Part shown: piece after piece, positions 18,197-27,383 of the stretch
Position numbering within the stretch: position 1 is the first letter of the stretch
Layout: each line of letters opens with the position of its first letter
NCBI GenBank assembly: GCA_022573655.1
Contig: JACZTO010000019.1
Coordinates: 1 to 38,773, forward strand
Source of the DNA: Pseudomonadota bacterium
Lineage (GTDB): Bacteria > Pseudomonadota > Gammaproteobacteria > Steroidobacterales > Woeseiaceae
Reading direction: 5' to 3'
Length of the DNA stretch: 38,773 bases
Program-made: the position numbers and the translations under genes
Notes under the pieces: model-generated
Seen by the model: the letters and a program-made list of their open reading frames with translations, nothing else
Told to the model about the DNA's origin: nothing
The model's database searches: none

Positions 18197-18909
18197 GACG
18201 CTTTCTCTGTCTGTTTTTGAGGCCGAGCACCAGTCTTGGCTTCTGCGGGCTCTGCCGCAATTATTTCGGGCTTGTCAAAAATTTCACCCTTGAAAATCCA
18301 TACTTTCACGCCAATCGTACCGTACGTCGTGTTGGCTACGGCTGTGCCATAATCAATGTCGGCTCGCAGCGTGTGCAGCGGCACACGGCCCTCGTGATAC
18401 CATTCCGAACGCGCAATTTCTGCACCGTTCAGACGCCCACCCACTTTGACCTTGATGCCCTGGGCGCCGACGCGCATTGTATTCGTCACGGCGCGCTTCA
18501 TTGCGCGGCGAAACATGACACGGCGTTCGAGCTGCTGGGCGATGCCTTCGGCAACCAGCTGTGCATCAAGCTCAGGTTTGCGAACCTCATTGATGTTGAT
18601 GCGCACATCCTGAAGCTGCATGCCAATCAACTTGGCAACCTCCAAGCGAAGTTTTTCAATATCCTCACCCTTCTTGCCGATGACGATACCCGGACGCGCC
18701 GTATGAATCGTTATGTTGGCCTTTTTCGAAGGACGCTCAATCGTAATGCGGCTCACCGATGCGTCTTTCAGCCTTTTCTTGATCAGGACACGCAGCAAAT
18801 GATCCGTACGTATGTACTCGGGGAACGTTTTTGAATCGGCATACCACGTTGATGACCAATCCTTGACGATGCCCAGACGTATGCCTATTGGATGTACTTT
18901 CTGACCCAT
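18193..18909 (-). CDS. rpsC: 30S ribosomal protein S3
   Basis: mRNA-entry protein, 238 residues (E. coli 233). [14 protein letters not shown] at the start, the KH domain with [17 protein letters not shown], then the C-domain GQ-like [20 protein letters not shown]. The variable C-terminus ([19 protein letters not shown]) is not conserved, so a REP-borne stop could have reset it without harm. Confidence 0.99.
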   Translation of the reverse strand: MGQKVHPIGIRLGIVKDWSSTWYADSKTFPEYIRTDHLLRVLIKKRLKDASVSRITIERPSKKANITIHTARPGIVIGKKGEDIEKLRLEVAKLIGMQLQDVRININEVRKPELDAQLVAEGIAQQLERRVMFRRAMKRAVTNTMRVGAQGIKVKVGGRLNGAEIARSEWYHEGRVPLHTLRADIDYGTAVANTTYGTIGVKVWIFKGEIFDKPEIIAAEPAEAKTGARPQKQTEKAS

Positions 18910-18960
18910 ATTACTTCTCGTCCCCCAACCGATCGGCGAGGCAAATTTTAAATTCCATGA

Positions 18961-19296
18961 TCATTTTTCGTCTGCTACCTGGATCGTGATGTGGCTGTTC
19001 CGCTTGATAATTCGTGCGCCACGACCTTTTGCTCGAGCACGAAAACGACGCAATGTCGGCGCCTCGTTAACCTCAATTGTCGCGACCCTCAACTCGTCTA
19101 TGTCCGCACCGTGGTTATGCTCTGCGTTGGCGATCGCCGACTCCAAAACCTTTTTCACGATGCGAGCGCTCTTCTTCGGCGAGAACGTCAAAGCACGCAA
19201 TGCATCGTCCACCGATTTGCCGCGAATAACGTCTGCCACCAGGCGACACTTCTGTGGCGAAATGCGTGCATATCTAAGTGTTGCTGCAACTTGCAT
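18961..19296 (-). CDS. rplV: 50S ribosomal protein L22
   Basis: 111 residues. [20 protein letters not shown] at the N-terminus, the extended tunnel loop, then [20 protein letters not shown]. The tunnel-lining loop looks normal, with no deletion of the sort linked to macrolide resistance. Confidence 0.98.
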   Translation of the reverse strand: MQVAATLRYARISPQKCRLVADVIRGKSVDDALRALTFSPKKSARIVKKVLESAIANAEHNHGADIDELRVATIEVNEAPTLRRFRARAKGRGARIIKRNSHITIQVADEK

Positions 19297-19308
19297 GAAC
19301 CGGCTCCC

Positions 19309-19581
19309 CTATTTGGTCTTGCGATCACCGGAGTGACCACGGAACGTTCGAGTCATCGAAAACTCACCGAGTTTGTGTCCGACCATGTTTTCGGAAATCA
19401 GAACAGGTACATGCTGACGACCGTTGTGCACGGCGATTGTCAAACCAACCATGTCCGGCAGTACCATGGAACGACGCGACCAGGTCTTGATCGGGCGCCT
19501 GTCGTTCGTCTTCACTGCCTCAGCCACCTTTTTCGCCAGGTGGTTATCGACAAATGGACCTTTTCTTACGCTACGTGGCAT
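19309..19581 (-). CDS. rpsS: 30S ribosomal protein S19
   Basis: 90 residues. [41 protein letters not shown] and [12 protein letters not shown], the S19 signature. It lies 29 bases beyond the REP that follows rplB. Confidence 0.99.
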   Translation of the reverse strand: MPRSVRKGPFVDNHLAKKVAEAVKTNDRRPIKTWSRRSMVLPDMVGLTIAVHNGRQHVPVLISENMVGHKLGEFSMTRTFRGHSGDRKTK

Positions 19582-19610
19582 CTAAAATTCCTTAGTATTT
19601 TGAGTCGCAA

Positions 19611-19652
19611 TTCGCGGGCAAGGCCCGTTAATGCCCTTGTGGGTGCTCCTAC
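19611..19652 (-). repeat. Composite GTAG-type REP; its TAG is the rplB stop codon
   Basis: Minus strand: GTAGGAG, CACCC-ACAA-GGGCATTAA, then stem CGGGC, loop CTT, stem GCCCG and tail CGAA. Bases 19649-19651 are the rplB TAG. Its second stem is the best preserved of the composite elements. Confidence 0.9.
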
Positions 19653-20479
19653 TTGCGCTTCCTGCGACGGCGAATAATCATATTGTCCGTACGCTTGTTT
19701 GAGCGCGTCTTCGCGCCCTTCGTCGGCGTACCCCAGGGACTAACCGGATGACGGCCACCTGACGTACGGCCCTCACCACCACCGTGCGGATGGTCGACCG
19801 GGTTCATCGCAACGCCACGAACCGTAGGGCGCACACCCCGCCAACGCGTCGCGCCGGCCTTGCCGAGCTTGCGCAGGTTGTGTTCGCCATGACCGACTTC
19901 GCCGATCGTCGCGCGGCAGTTGACATGAATTTTGCGGGTCTCACCTGAACGCAGTCGCACCGTTGCGTACGCACCTTCGCGGGCCGCAAGCTGCGCGGAC
20001 CCACCAGCCGAACGAATGAGCTGTCCGCCCTTGCCAGGCTTCATCTCAATGTTGTGTATCGTCGTACCCACCGGAATAGCGCGAATCGGCAGTGCGTTGC
20101 CCGACTTGATTGGCGCGTCTTCGCCGCTGATGATCGAAGTACCTGCACTAACACCCTTCGGTGCCAGAATGTAGCGACGCTCACCGTCTGCGTACTTGAT
20201 CAATGCCAGGTGCGCGCTGCGATTCGGATCGTACTCAAGGCGTTCTACAACGCCCGGAATGCCGTCTTTGTCACGCTTGAAGTCAACAACACGATAACGC
20301 TGCTTGTGACCGCCACCCTGATGACGAACCGTAATACGACCGTTGTTATTGCGGCCACCCTTCGACGTCTTCTTTTCAAGAAGCGGTGCGTAAGGCTTGC
20401 CTTTGTGCAACTCCGGCGTCTTTACTGTGACGACAAATCGTCGTCCTGCTGAAGTCGGTTTGGCTTTATGCAGTGACAC
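19649..20479 (-). CDS. rplB: 50S ribosomal protein L2
   Basis: Peptidyl-transferase-centre protein, 276 residues. [20 protein letters not shown] and the C-terminal block [19 protein letters not shown] with the conserved His. C-terminus RRRRKRK is normal. The TAG stop belongs to the REP. Confidence 0.99.
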   Translation of the reverse strand: MSLHKAKPTSAGRRFVVTVKTPELHKGKPYAPLLEKKTSKGGRNNNGRITVRHQGGGHKQRYRVVDFKRDKDGIPGVVERLEYDPNRSAHLALIKYADGERRYILAPKGVSAGTSIISGEDAPIKSGNALPIRAIPVGTTIHNIEMKPGKGGQLIRSAGGSAQLAAREGAYATVRLRSGETRKIHVNCRATIGEVGHGEHNLRKLGKAGATRWRGVRPTVRGVAMNPVDHPHGGGEGRTSGGRHPVSPWGTPTKGAKTRSNKRTDNMIIRRRRKRK

Positions 20480-20489
20480 TTCGCTACCC

Positions 20490-20798
20490 CTATTCCGCGC
20501 CGAAGAACTCTTCGAGAGAGCTGCCTTCAGCGAGTTTCACGTACGCTTTCTTCCAGTTCGGCCGGCGACCCTTGGTCTGCTGGAAACGCTTGGTCTTGCC
20601 TTTAACGTTGACGACTTGCACGCCGTCGACTTTGACGTCAAACAGCAGCTCAACCGCCTGGCGAACTTCTCGTTTCGTGGCGTCGCAACGCACTTTCAAG
20701 ACGACCTGGTTTTTCTCCGCCATTATGTGCGCCTTTTCCGAAAGGTGCGGGCCGCGAATCACCGTCATCAATCTTTCCTGGCGAAGGGCATTACTCAT
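20490..20798 (-). CDS. rplW: 50S ribosomal protein L23
   Basis: Tunnel-exit protein that docks trigger factor and SRP, 102 residues. [20 protein letters not shown], then [20 protein letters not shown] with the exit-site loop. ATGA overlap with rplD. Confidence 0.98.
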   Translation of the reverse strand: MSNALRQERLMTVIRGPHLSEKAHIMAEKNQVVLKVRCDATKREVRQAVELLFDVKVDGVQVVNVKGKTKRFQQTKGRRPNWKKAYVKLAEGSSLEEFFGAE

Positions 20799-21397
20799 GG
20801 CAGTCGCTCCTCAATCAGCTTCAGCGCGGGCAGTGTTATCAGTACTTTTTCAAAGCGAATCAGTACCACCGGATCCATGGAAGCGACGTCGCAAATACCC
20901 ACGTTCGGCAAGTTGCGCGCGGCCAGGAAGATCTTCTCGTCGAACGCCTCGTTCAGGATCAACACATTGTCCAGCTTCAGCTCTTTCAACTTTGCTGCCA
21001 GCAGCTTGGTCTTCGGTGCGTCCAGCGAGAGCTCGTTGACGATAACCAGACGGTCCTGGCGGATCAGTTCCGAAAGCATCGAGCGCAATGCAGCGCGATA
21101 CATCTTTTTGTTAACTTTCTGATCGAAGCTGCGTGGTTGGGCTGCAAATGTGCGGCCTCCACCCACCCAGATCGGGCTACGAATCGTACCGGCGCGAGCA
21201 CGGCCTGTGCCCTTCTGGTTCCAGGGCTTGGCACCGCCACCACGTACAGCAGCGCGGTTTTTCTGCGCCTTCGTTCCGGCACGTGCGCCTGCCAGGTACG
21301 CCGTAACGACCTGGTGCACAAGCGCCTCGTTGTAATCCACGCCAAATGCGGCGTCGCGCACTTCAACGGAACCCTTGTCCTGTAGTTTCAGTTTCAT
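20795..21397 (-). CDS. rplD: 50S ribosomal protein L4
   Basis: 200 residues. The tunnel loop [20 protein letters not shown] is intact. In E. coli L4 also represses the S10 operon at transcription and translation through the leader RNA; the structured leader at 22220-22406 is the candidate target here. Confidence 0.98.
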   Translation of the reverse strand: MKLKLQDKGSVEVRDAAFGVDYNEALVHQVVTAYLAGARAGTKAQKNRAAVRGGGAKPWNQKGTGRARAGTIRSPIWVGGGRTFAAQPRSFDQKVNKKMYRAALRSMLSELIRQDRLVIVNELSLDAPKTKLLAAKLKELKLDNVLILNEAFDEKIFLAARNLPNVGICDVASMDPVVLIRFEKVLITLPALKLIEERLP

Positions 21398-21408
21398 CGA
21401 TGCGCCCC

Positions 21409-22059
21409 TTATTTCCCGGCCTTGATCGACGGACGAACGGTAACGCTGCCGCCGCGGTGACCCGGGACTGCGCCCTTGATCAGGAGAAGGTTGCGCTCGC
21501 TATCGACGCGTATGACTTCAAGGTTTTGTACGGTACGGCGAACGTTGCCCATGTGACCTGCCATCTTCTTGCCTTTGAAAACGCGGCCTGGCGTCTGGTT
21601 TTGCCCGATCGATCCGGGCGCGCGATGCGACAGCGAGTTGCCGTGGGTAGCGTCCTGCATGGCAAAGTGGTGGCGCTTCACCGCACCGGCAAAGCCCTTA
21701 CCGACCGATATTCCGGCGACATCGACCTTCTGGCCAACCTCGAAGATGTCAACCTTAAGCTCGTTTCCGGCTACGAAATCGCCTTCATCTGCATCGTCGA
21801 GCCGCATCTCCCGGACGATGTCACCAGCTTCGACCTTTGCTGCTGCAAAATGCCCGGCTGCAGGCTTGCTAACTCGGGACGCTTTGCGGCTGCCGGTTGT
21901 AACCTGCAACGCGCGGTAGCCATCCCTGTCAACAGTCTTCACCTGTGTGATCCGGTTTGGCTGTGCCTCAATCACGGTGACCGGAATCGAAACTCCGTCG
22001 TCCGTGAAAATACGCGTCATGCCAAGTTTGCGGCCAACAAGACCTATGGTCATCTTCAC
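21409..22059 (-). CDS. rplC: 50S ribosomal protein L3
   Basis: 216 residues from the first Met; Met3 (MTIGLVG) is an alternative start. [14 protein letters not shown] and [20 protein letters not shown] with the Gln methylated by PrmB in E. coli. Here it is the first gene after the S10 promoter, because rpsJ lies upstream of that promoter. Shine-Dalgarno GAGGG. Confidence 0.98.
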   Translation of the reverse strand: MKMTIGLVGRKLGMTRIFTDDGVSIPVTVIEAQPNRITQVKTVDRDGYRALQVTTGSRKASRVSKPAAGHFAAAKVEAGDIVREMRLDDADEGDFVAGNELKVDIFEVGQKVDVAGISVGKGFAGAVKRHHFAMQDATHGNSLSHRAPGSIGQNQTPGRVFKGKKMAGHMGNVRRTVQNLEVIRVDSERNLLLIKGAVPGHRGGSVTVRPSIKAGK

Positions 22060-22137
22060 ACCCTCTCACTAACTTCGTTTGGTCAGTGACAATCTCAATA
22101 TCAGTATCTGCACCGCCAGAACTTCGGTTGGCCCTGG

Positions 22138-22219
22138 CTGGATTAGGGGGACAGTGACCCTAACTCACTCTACTTCGGTTCCATTACCTGGAGTTAGGGT
22201 CACTGTCCCCTTAATCCAG
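22138..22219. repeat. Large inverted repeat in the rpsJ-rplC gap
   Basis: Arms 22138-22166 and 22191-22219 pair at 28 of 29 positions, around a 24-base spacer. The core is GGGGACAGTGACCCTAACTC. Outer blocks (TGGCCCT near 22129-22135; AGGGCCAG near 22229-22236) may extend the symmetry. No T run follows, so it is not a standard terminator. From memory it resembles palindromes spread by REP-associated tyrosine transposases. Confidence 0.9.
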
Positions 22220-22406
22220 ACATGCGAAAGGGCCAGCCATTGCTGAGAACCATGTTCTCTATGCTCTGGGGCTGACCCAAGCTCCGATCCGGTCATTCAG
22301 CCGGTCCGGCGATTCCGGGATTTGCCGTGTCACCCACGATTTCCTGGCAACAATTTCTTCGCTTTACGTGATCTGGCCGACTCCCGGTCCGGCCAAATGC
22401 AGCGAG
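22220..22406 (-). promoter_or_regulatory. Structured leader RNA before rplC (candidate L4-responsive S10 leader)
   Basis: Downstream of the S10 promoter. Hairpins: TGGCCG/CGGCCA (22374-22379 with 22390-22395), GCCG/CGGC (22300-22310), and a long one with stem 22230-22238 with 22270-22278 (9 bp, one G-T) enclosing a perfect GAGAAC/GTTCTC hairpin with loop ATG (22245-22259). The position and structure fit an autoregulatory leader; the link to L4 is inference from E. coli. Confidence 0.5.
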
Positions 22407-22412
22407 CCCGCA

Positions 22413-22440
22413 ATTATACGACTCTAAGCCCTTATTACAA
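22413..22440 (-). promoter_or_regulatory. Sigma-70 promoter of the S10 operon, located after rpsJ
   Basis: Minus strand: -35 TTGTAA (22435-22440), 16-base spacer, perfect -10 TATAAT (22413-22418), followed by a GC-rich discriminator TGCGGGC typical of stringently controlled promoters. Likely transcription start near 22406. Confidence 0.85.
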
Positions 22441-22502
22441 GCGGTTTTGAGGCTTTTAGGCGGAAGTTTTCAACCTAGATAAATCAATGACTTAACTAAC
22501 AC

Positions 22503-22570
22503 TCGACCGCGGTCGACATTTGCCTGACTGGAATGGCTCGCTACGCTGCGCTTTATTTCCTGTCAGGCAA
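22503..22570. repeat. Two adjacent palindromes downstream of rpsJ
   Basis: TCGACCGCGGTCGA at 22503-22516 is a perfect 14-bp palindrome. Next to it, 22520-22528 (TTGCCTGAC) and 22562-22570 (GTCAGGCAA) are exact inverted arms, with GGAA/TTCC pairing just inside and a CGC/GCG stem in the centre. No T run. This may end or process the tuf-rpsJ transcript, or be a mobile palindrome. Confidence 0.8.
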
Positions 22571-22592
22571 GTCTCGCCCACTGTCGTACGGG

Positions 22593-22907
22593 TCAATTTA
22601 GCTTGATTTGAACGTCGACACCGGCCGGAAGCTCCAGCTTCATAAGGGCATCTACGGTCTTGTCAGTGGGGTCGATGATCTCCATCAGGCGCTTGTGAGT
22701 ACGAATTTCGTACTGGTCGCGAGCATCCTTGTTGACATGCGGAGAAATCAGGATCGTGAAACGCTCCTTCCTCATAGGTAGCGGGATAGGGCCCTTTACA
22801 GCGGCACCGGTACGCCTGGCCGTCTCGACGATTTCGCGAGCTGACGTGTCGATCAGACGATGATCGAATGCTTTGAGGCGGATGCGAATATTTTGATTTG
22901 TAGACAT
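22593..22907 (-). CDS. rpsJ: 30S ribosomal protein S10
   Basis: S10/NusE, 104 residues, also a partner of NusG and NusB in antitermination. [21 protein letters not shown] and [23 protein letters not shown] are diagnostic. It lies 33 bases after tuf with no promoter between, and 533 bases before rplC. It therefore appears to belong to the str transcript here, not to the S10 operon. Confidence 0.99.
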   Translation of the reverse strand: MSTNQNIRIRLKAFDHRLIDTSAREIVETARRTGAAVKGPIPLPMRKERFTILISPHVNKDARDQYEIRTHKRLMEIIDPTDKTVDALMKLELPAGVDVQIKLN

Positions 22908-22940
22908 TTCAATTTCTCAATTTGTTGATTCGATAATTAA

Positions 22941-24131
22941 TCATTCGATAATTTTTGCCACTACGCCCGCACCCACGGTACGGCCACCCTCACGGATAGC
23001 AAAGCGCAGTCCTTCTTCCATTGCGATCGGTGCAATCAGTTCTACAACCATTTGCACATTGTCGCCCGGCATCACCATCTCCGTACCCTCCGGCAACTCA
23101 ACCGCACCCGTTACATCCGTCGTGCGGAAGTAAAACTGCGGACGATAGCCCTTGAAGAACGGCGTGTGACGACCACCCTCGTCCTTGGCCAGAATGTAAA
23201 CCTCTGCCTCGAACTTGGTGTGCGGCGTAATCGATCCCGGCTTCGCCAGTACCTGACCGCGCTCCACGTCTTCACGCTTCGTACCACGCAGCAATACGCC
23301 AACATTGTCGCCCGCCATGCCCTGATCCAGCAACTTGCGGAACATCTCAACGCCCGTGCAGGTCGTCTTTTCCGTGTCCTTGATGCCCACAATCTCGAGC
23401 TCGTCACCAATGTTGACGATGCCGCGATCAATGCGGCCCGTGACCACCGTGCCACGACCCGATATCGAGAACACATCCTCAACCGGCATCAGAAAATCAC
23501 CGTCAATCGCACGATCCGGCACCGGAATGTAACTGTCCATCTGCTCGATCAGCTTGATGATCGAGGGAACGCCAATCTCCGAGGTATCCCCGTCAAATGC
23601 CTTCAGCGCAGAGCCCGTAATAATCGGCGTGTCATCTCCCGGAAACTCGTAGGTCGACAACAGATCGCGAACTTCCATCTCAACCAGCTCCAACAGCTCC
23701 TCGTCGTCCACCTGGTCTGCCTTGTTCAGGTAAACCACAATGTACGGTACGCCTACCTGGCGGGCCAGTAGTATGTGCTCTCGCGTCTGCGGCATCGGGC
23801 CGTCGGCCGCCGATACCACCAGAATCGCACCGTCCATCTGTGCTGCACCCGTGATCATGTTCTTCACGTAGTCCGCGTGTCCCGGACAGTCAACGTGAGC
23901 GTAGTGACGGTTCGCACTCTCATACTCAACGTGTGCCGTCGCAATCGTGATACCACGCTCGCGCTCTTCCGGGGCATTGTCAATCTGGTCATACGCCGAT
24001 ACCTCACCGCCGTGAAGCTCTGCCATTACCTTCGTCAATGCCGCTGTCAGCGTCGTCTTACCGTGGTCAACATGACCAATCGTGCCAACGTTGACGTGGG
24101 GCTTTGTTCTCTCAAACTTCTCTTTAGACAT
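22941..24131 (-). CDS. tuf: Elongation factor Tu
   Basis: GTPase that delivers aminoacyl-tRNA, 396 residues. P-loop GHVDHGKT (19-26), DCPGH (81-85) and NKAD (136-139; many relatives have NKCD). The last codons (ATT ATC GAA TGA) are echoed just downstream: ATTCGATAAT occurs at 22928-22937 and again at 22943-22952. Second tuf copies are common in this class but would be outside the window. Confidence 0.99.
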   Translation of the reverse strand: MSKEKFERTKPHVNVGTIGHVDHGKTTLTAALTKVMAELHGGEVSAYDQIDNAPEERERGITIATAHVEYESANRHYAHVDCPGHADYVKNMITGAAQMDGAILVVSAADGPMPQTREHILLARQVGVPYIVVYLNKADQVDDEELLELVEMEVRDLLSTYEFPGDDTPIITGSALKAFDGDTSEIGVPSIIKLIEQMDSYIPVPDRAIDGDFLMPVEDVFSISGRGTVVTGRIDRGIVNIGDELEIVGIKDTEKTTCTGVEMFRKLLDQGMAGDNVGVLLRGTKREDVERGQVLAKPGSITPHTKFEAEVYILAKDEGGRHTPFFKGYRPQFYFRTTDVTGAVELPEGTEMVMPGDNVQMVVELIAPIAMEEGLRFAIREGGRTVGAGVVAKIIE

Positions 24132-24165
24132 GGGACTTTCCTGCTTATCTAAATATAAAAAAACG

Positions 24166-24209
24166 TTCGCGGCTATATGCCCTTTTTTGGGTGCAAGGCG
24201 GGCTCCGAC
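24166..24209 (-). repeat. Degenerate composite REP between fusA and tuf
   Basis: Minus strand: GTCGGAG in place of GTAGGAG, then a CCCGCCTTGCACCC block, A6, GGGCATATA and the tail GCCGCGAA. Clearly related to the elements after nusG, rplN and rplB, but with a mutated GTAG. It starts 9 bases after the fusA stop. Confidence 0.75.
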
Positions 24210-24218
24210 GATGCAACA

Positions 24219-26306
24219 TCACTTCCTGATAACGGTATCCGCTACACTCTGCGGTACTTCTGCATATTTCTCGAATTCCATCGAGTACACGGCACGGCCC
24301 TGGCTCATCGAACGCAGGTCCGTGGCATAGCCGAACATCTCAGCCAGCGGTACTTCTGCACGAATGACTTTCCCCGCAGGGACATCATCAATGCCTTGTG
24401 GCAGACCGCGACGTCGATTCAGATCGCCCATCACGTCTCCCATGTAATCCTCAGGCGTCACCACCTCTACTTTCATAATCGGCTCAAGCAGTACCGGGTC
24501 GGCCATACTTGCGCCATCCCGGAAACCCATGGAGGCAGCTATTTTGAATGCCATCTCGCTCGAGTCAACGTCATGGTACGAGCCGTCATACAGGGTAACC
24601 CTGCAATCCACCAGCGGATACCCCGCCACGACACCGTTTTCCATCTGCTCCCGCACGCCACGATCGACGGCTGGAATATACTCTTTTGGTACCACACCGC
24701 CCGTTATGCCGTTGACAAATTCGTAACCGGTACCTGGCGCTAATGGCTCGATCTTCAGATAGACGTGACCATACTGACCACGACCCCCCGTCTGCCGTAC
24801 GAACTTGCCTTCCTGCTTCACCGTCTTGCGTATCGTCTCTCGGTACGCAACCTGTGGCTTACCAACATTCGCCTCGACATTGAACTCGCGCCGCATACGC
24901 TCAACGATGATATCGAGATGAAGCTCGCCCATTCCCGAGATAATCGTCTGCCCTGACTCTTCGTCCGTATGAATCCGGAACGATGGGTCTTCCTTCGCGA
25001 GCTTCTGCATCGCCACACCCATCTTTTCCTGATCTGACTTCGTTCTCGGCTCAATCGCCACAGAGATAACCGGCTCCGGAAACTCTATGCGCTCGAGCGT
25101 AATCTTGTCCTTGATATCGCAAAGCGTGTCACCTGTCGTAACATCCTTTAGGCCAACCGCAGCCGCAATATCACCGGCACGAACTTCCTTGATCTCTTTA
25201 CGATCATTCGAGTGCATCTGCAAAATTCTACCGATGCGCTCCTTCTTGTTCTTCACCGGATTGTAAATTGTATCACCGGAGTTCAGCACACCGGAGTACA
25301 CACGGAAGAATGTAAGATTACCAACAAACTGATCCGTCGCAATCTTGAACGCCAGCGCCGCAAACGGCTCGTCGTCGTCCGCGTGTCGCACGCCTTCCGA
25401 TTCATCTTCATTGATGCCCCGAACTGCAGGGACATCCAGTGGCGAAGGCAGGTAATCGATAACCCCGTCGAGCATCGCCTGTACGCCCTTGTTCTTGAAC
25501 GCCGAGCCACACATGGCGACGACGATCTCACCGGACAACGTTCGCGCACGCAATCCCAGGCGAATCTCGTCCTGCGACAGCTCGTGGTCGCCGAGAAACT
25601 TGTCCATCAGTTCCTCGTTTGCTTCCGCCGCCGCTTCAATCATTTTCTCGCGCCAGCTTGTCGCTTCTGCGAGCATCTCCTCGGGGATGTCCCGAACTTC
25701 ATGGGTGGTCCCCATGTTGCTCTCGTCCCAATAAATCGCTTTCATACGAACCAGGTCAATCACACCCTGGAACCTGTCCTCAGCACCTAGGGGCAGCTGA
25801 ATAGGTACCGGGTTGGCGCCGAGGCGCTCCTTTACCTGTGCGACGACCCGCAGGAAGTCTGCACCCGCACGATCCATCTTATTGACGAAAATCAGGCGTG
25901 GGACATTGTGCTTGTCACCCTGGCGCCACACTGTTTCAGTTTGCGGCTCAACGCCGCCTACCGCACACAGCACCGCGACCGCGCCGTCCAGAACCCTCAG
26001 GGAGCGTTCGACCTCTATCGTAAAATCCACGTGCCCCGGCGTATCGATAATATTGACGCGGTGCTCGTCAAATTGTTCTTCCATGCCCTTCCAGAAACAG
26101 GTTGTGGCGGCCGATGTGATCGTAATGCCACGCTCCTGCTCTTGTTCCATCCAGTCCATGATGGCTGCGCCGTCATGCACCTCGCCTATCTTATGCGACA
26201 CCCCCGTGTAGAACAGAACACGCTCCGTCGTGGTCGTCTTACCCGCATCGATATGGGCCATGATGCCAATATTGCGGTACCGCTCAATAGGGGTAGTACG
26301 TGCCAC
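24219..26306 (-). CDS. fusA: Elongation factor G
   Basis: Translocase GTPase, 695 residues from the GTG at 26306 ([20 protein letters not shown]), ten bases after rpsG. The frame stays open further upstream, but that part overlaps rpsG and is not EF-G-like. P-loop AHIDAGKT at 17-24, then DTPGHVDF and NKMD. Domain IV contains [15 protein letters not shown] and the C-terminus carries [19 protein letters not shown]. Confidence 0.98.
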   Translation of the reverse strand: MARTTPIERYRNIGIMAHIDAGKTTTTERVLFYTGVSHKIGEVHDGAAIMDWMEQEQERGITITSAATTCFWKGMEEQFDEHRVNIIDTPGHVDFTIEVERSLRVLDGAVAVLCAVGGVEPQTETVWRQGDKHNVPRLIFVNKMDRAGADFLRVVAQVKERLGANPVPIQLPLGAEDRFQGVIDLVRMKAIYWDESNMGTTHEVRDIPEEMLAEATSWREKMIEAAAEANEELMDKFLGDHELSQDEIRLGLRARTLSGEIVVAMCGSAFKNKGVQAMLDGVIDYLPSPLDVPAVRGINEDESEGVRHADDDEPFAALAFKIATDQFVGNLTFFRVYSGVLNSGDTIYNPVKNKKERIGRILQMHSNDRKEIKEVRAGDIAAAVGLKDVTTGDTLCDIKDKITLERIEFPEPVISVAIEPRTKSDQEKMGVAMQKLAKEDPSFRIHTDEESGQTIISGMGELHLDIIVERMRREFNVEANVGKPQVAYRETIRKTVKQEGKFVRQTGGRGQYGHVYLKIEPLAPGTGYEFVNGITGGVVPKEYIPAVDRGVREQMENGVVAGYPLVDCRVTLYDGSYHDVDSSEMAFKIAASMGFRDGASMADPVLLEPIMKVEVVTPEDYMGDVMGDLNRRRGLPQGIDDVPAGKVIRAEVPLAEMFGYATDLRSMSQGRAVYSMEFEKYAEVPQSVADTVIRK

Positions 26307-26316
26307 GGCAAAACAC

Positions 26317-26859
<543 letters not shown>

Positions 26860-27234
26860 TTAGGACTTCGGTCGCTTGGTGCCGTACTTCGAACGACCTT
26901 GACGACGATCGGCTACTCCGGAGCAATCGAGCGTGCCACGAATCGTATGGTAACGAACGCCAGGCAAATCTTTCACACGGCCGCCACGAATCAGCACGAC
27001 GCTATGTTCCTGCAGATTATGGCCTTCACCGCCGATATAACTCGTGACTTCGAAACCGTTGGTCAGGCGAACGCGAGCCACTTTGCGCATGGCAGAGTTC
27101 GGCTTTTTCGGCGTCGTGGTATAGACACGCGTACACACGCCGCGCTTCTGCGGACTGGCTTCGAGCGCCGGTACCGTGCTTTTCGCACGCTTTACTACAC
27201 GTGCCTTGCGAACTAACTGATTGACTGTGGCCAT
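26860..27234 (-). CDS. rpsL: 30S ribosomal protein S12
   Basis: Decoding-centre protein, 124 residues. TTTPKKPNS carries K43, and [10 protein letters not shown] carries K88 and D89 (methylthiolated by RimO in E. coli). Both positions linked to streptomycin resistance are wild type. First gene of the str operon, about 66 bases after the promoter's likely start site. Confidence 0.99.
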   Translation of the reverse strand: MATVNQLVRKARVVKRAKSTVPALEASPQKRGVCTRVYTTTPKKPNSAMRKVARVRLTNGFEVTSYIGGEGHNLQEHSVVLIRGGRVKDLPGVRYHTIRGTLDCSGVADRRQGRSKYGTKRPKS

Positions 27235-27268
27235 GGGCCTATTCTCTTCATTTTGCGTAATTAATCAG

Positions 27269-27288
27269 GGCCCGCCTAATGGCGAGCC
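27269..27288 (-). promoter_or_regulatory. Hairpin in the str-operon leader
   Basis: Minus strand GGCTCGCC, loop ATTA, GGCGGGCC: an 8-bp stem with one T-G pair, in the untranslated leader between promoter and rpsL. Possible stability or attenuation element; no T run. Confidence 0.6.
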
Positions 27289-27306
27289 CCAGGATCAAGG
27301 GCGGGC

Positions 27307-27336
27307 ATTTTAGTGATGCCTGCGAGTCGCTGTCAA
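27307..27336 (-). promoter_or_regulatory. Sigma-70 promoter of the str operon
   Basis: Perfect -35 TTGACA (27331-27336), 18-base spacer, -10 TAAAAT (27307-27312), then GC-rich GCCCGCCC discriminator consistent with stringent control. It sits in the rpoC-rpsL gap. Confidence 0.85.
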
Positions 27337-27338
27337 GC

Positions 27339-27366
27339 AAGCCCGCAAACGCCCCCGGAAGGGCTT
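27339..27366 (-). terminator. Weak terminator-like hairpin after rpoC
   Basis: AAGCCC/GGGCTT arms (27361-27366 with 27339-27344) enclose a GC-rich interior. No T run follows, so termination is probably partial and rpoBC transcripts may read into the str operon. Confidence 0.4.
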
Positions 27367-27383
27367 GTAAGTTATTGATATTA

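Noticed and set aside
22138-22219. Rho-independent terminator
   Set aside because: No T run on either side, and it lies inside the leader of an essential operon.
24180-24190. T-run terminator between fusA and tuf
   Set aside because: The A/T run is the loop of a degenerate REP, not a tract after a stem.
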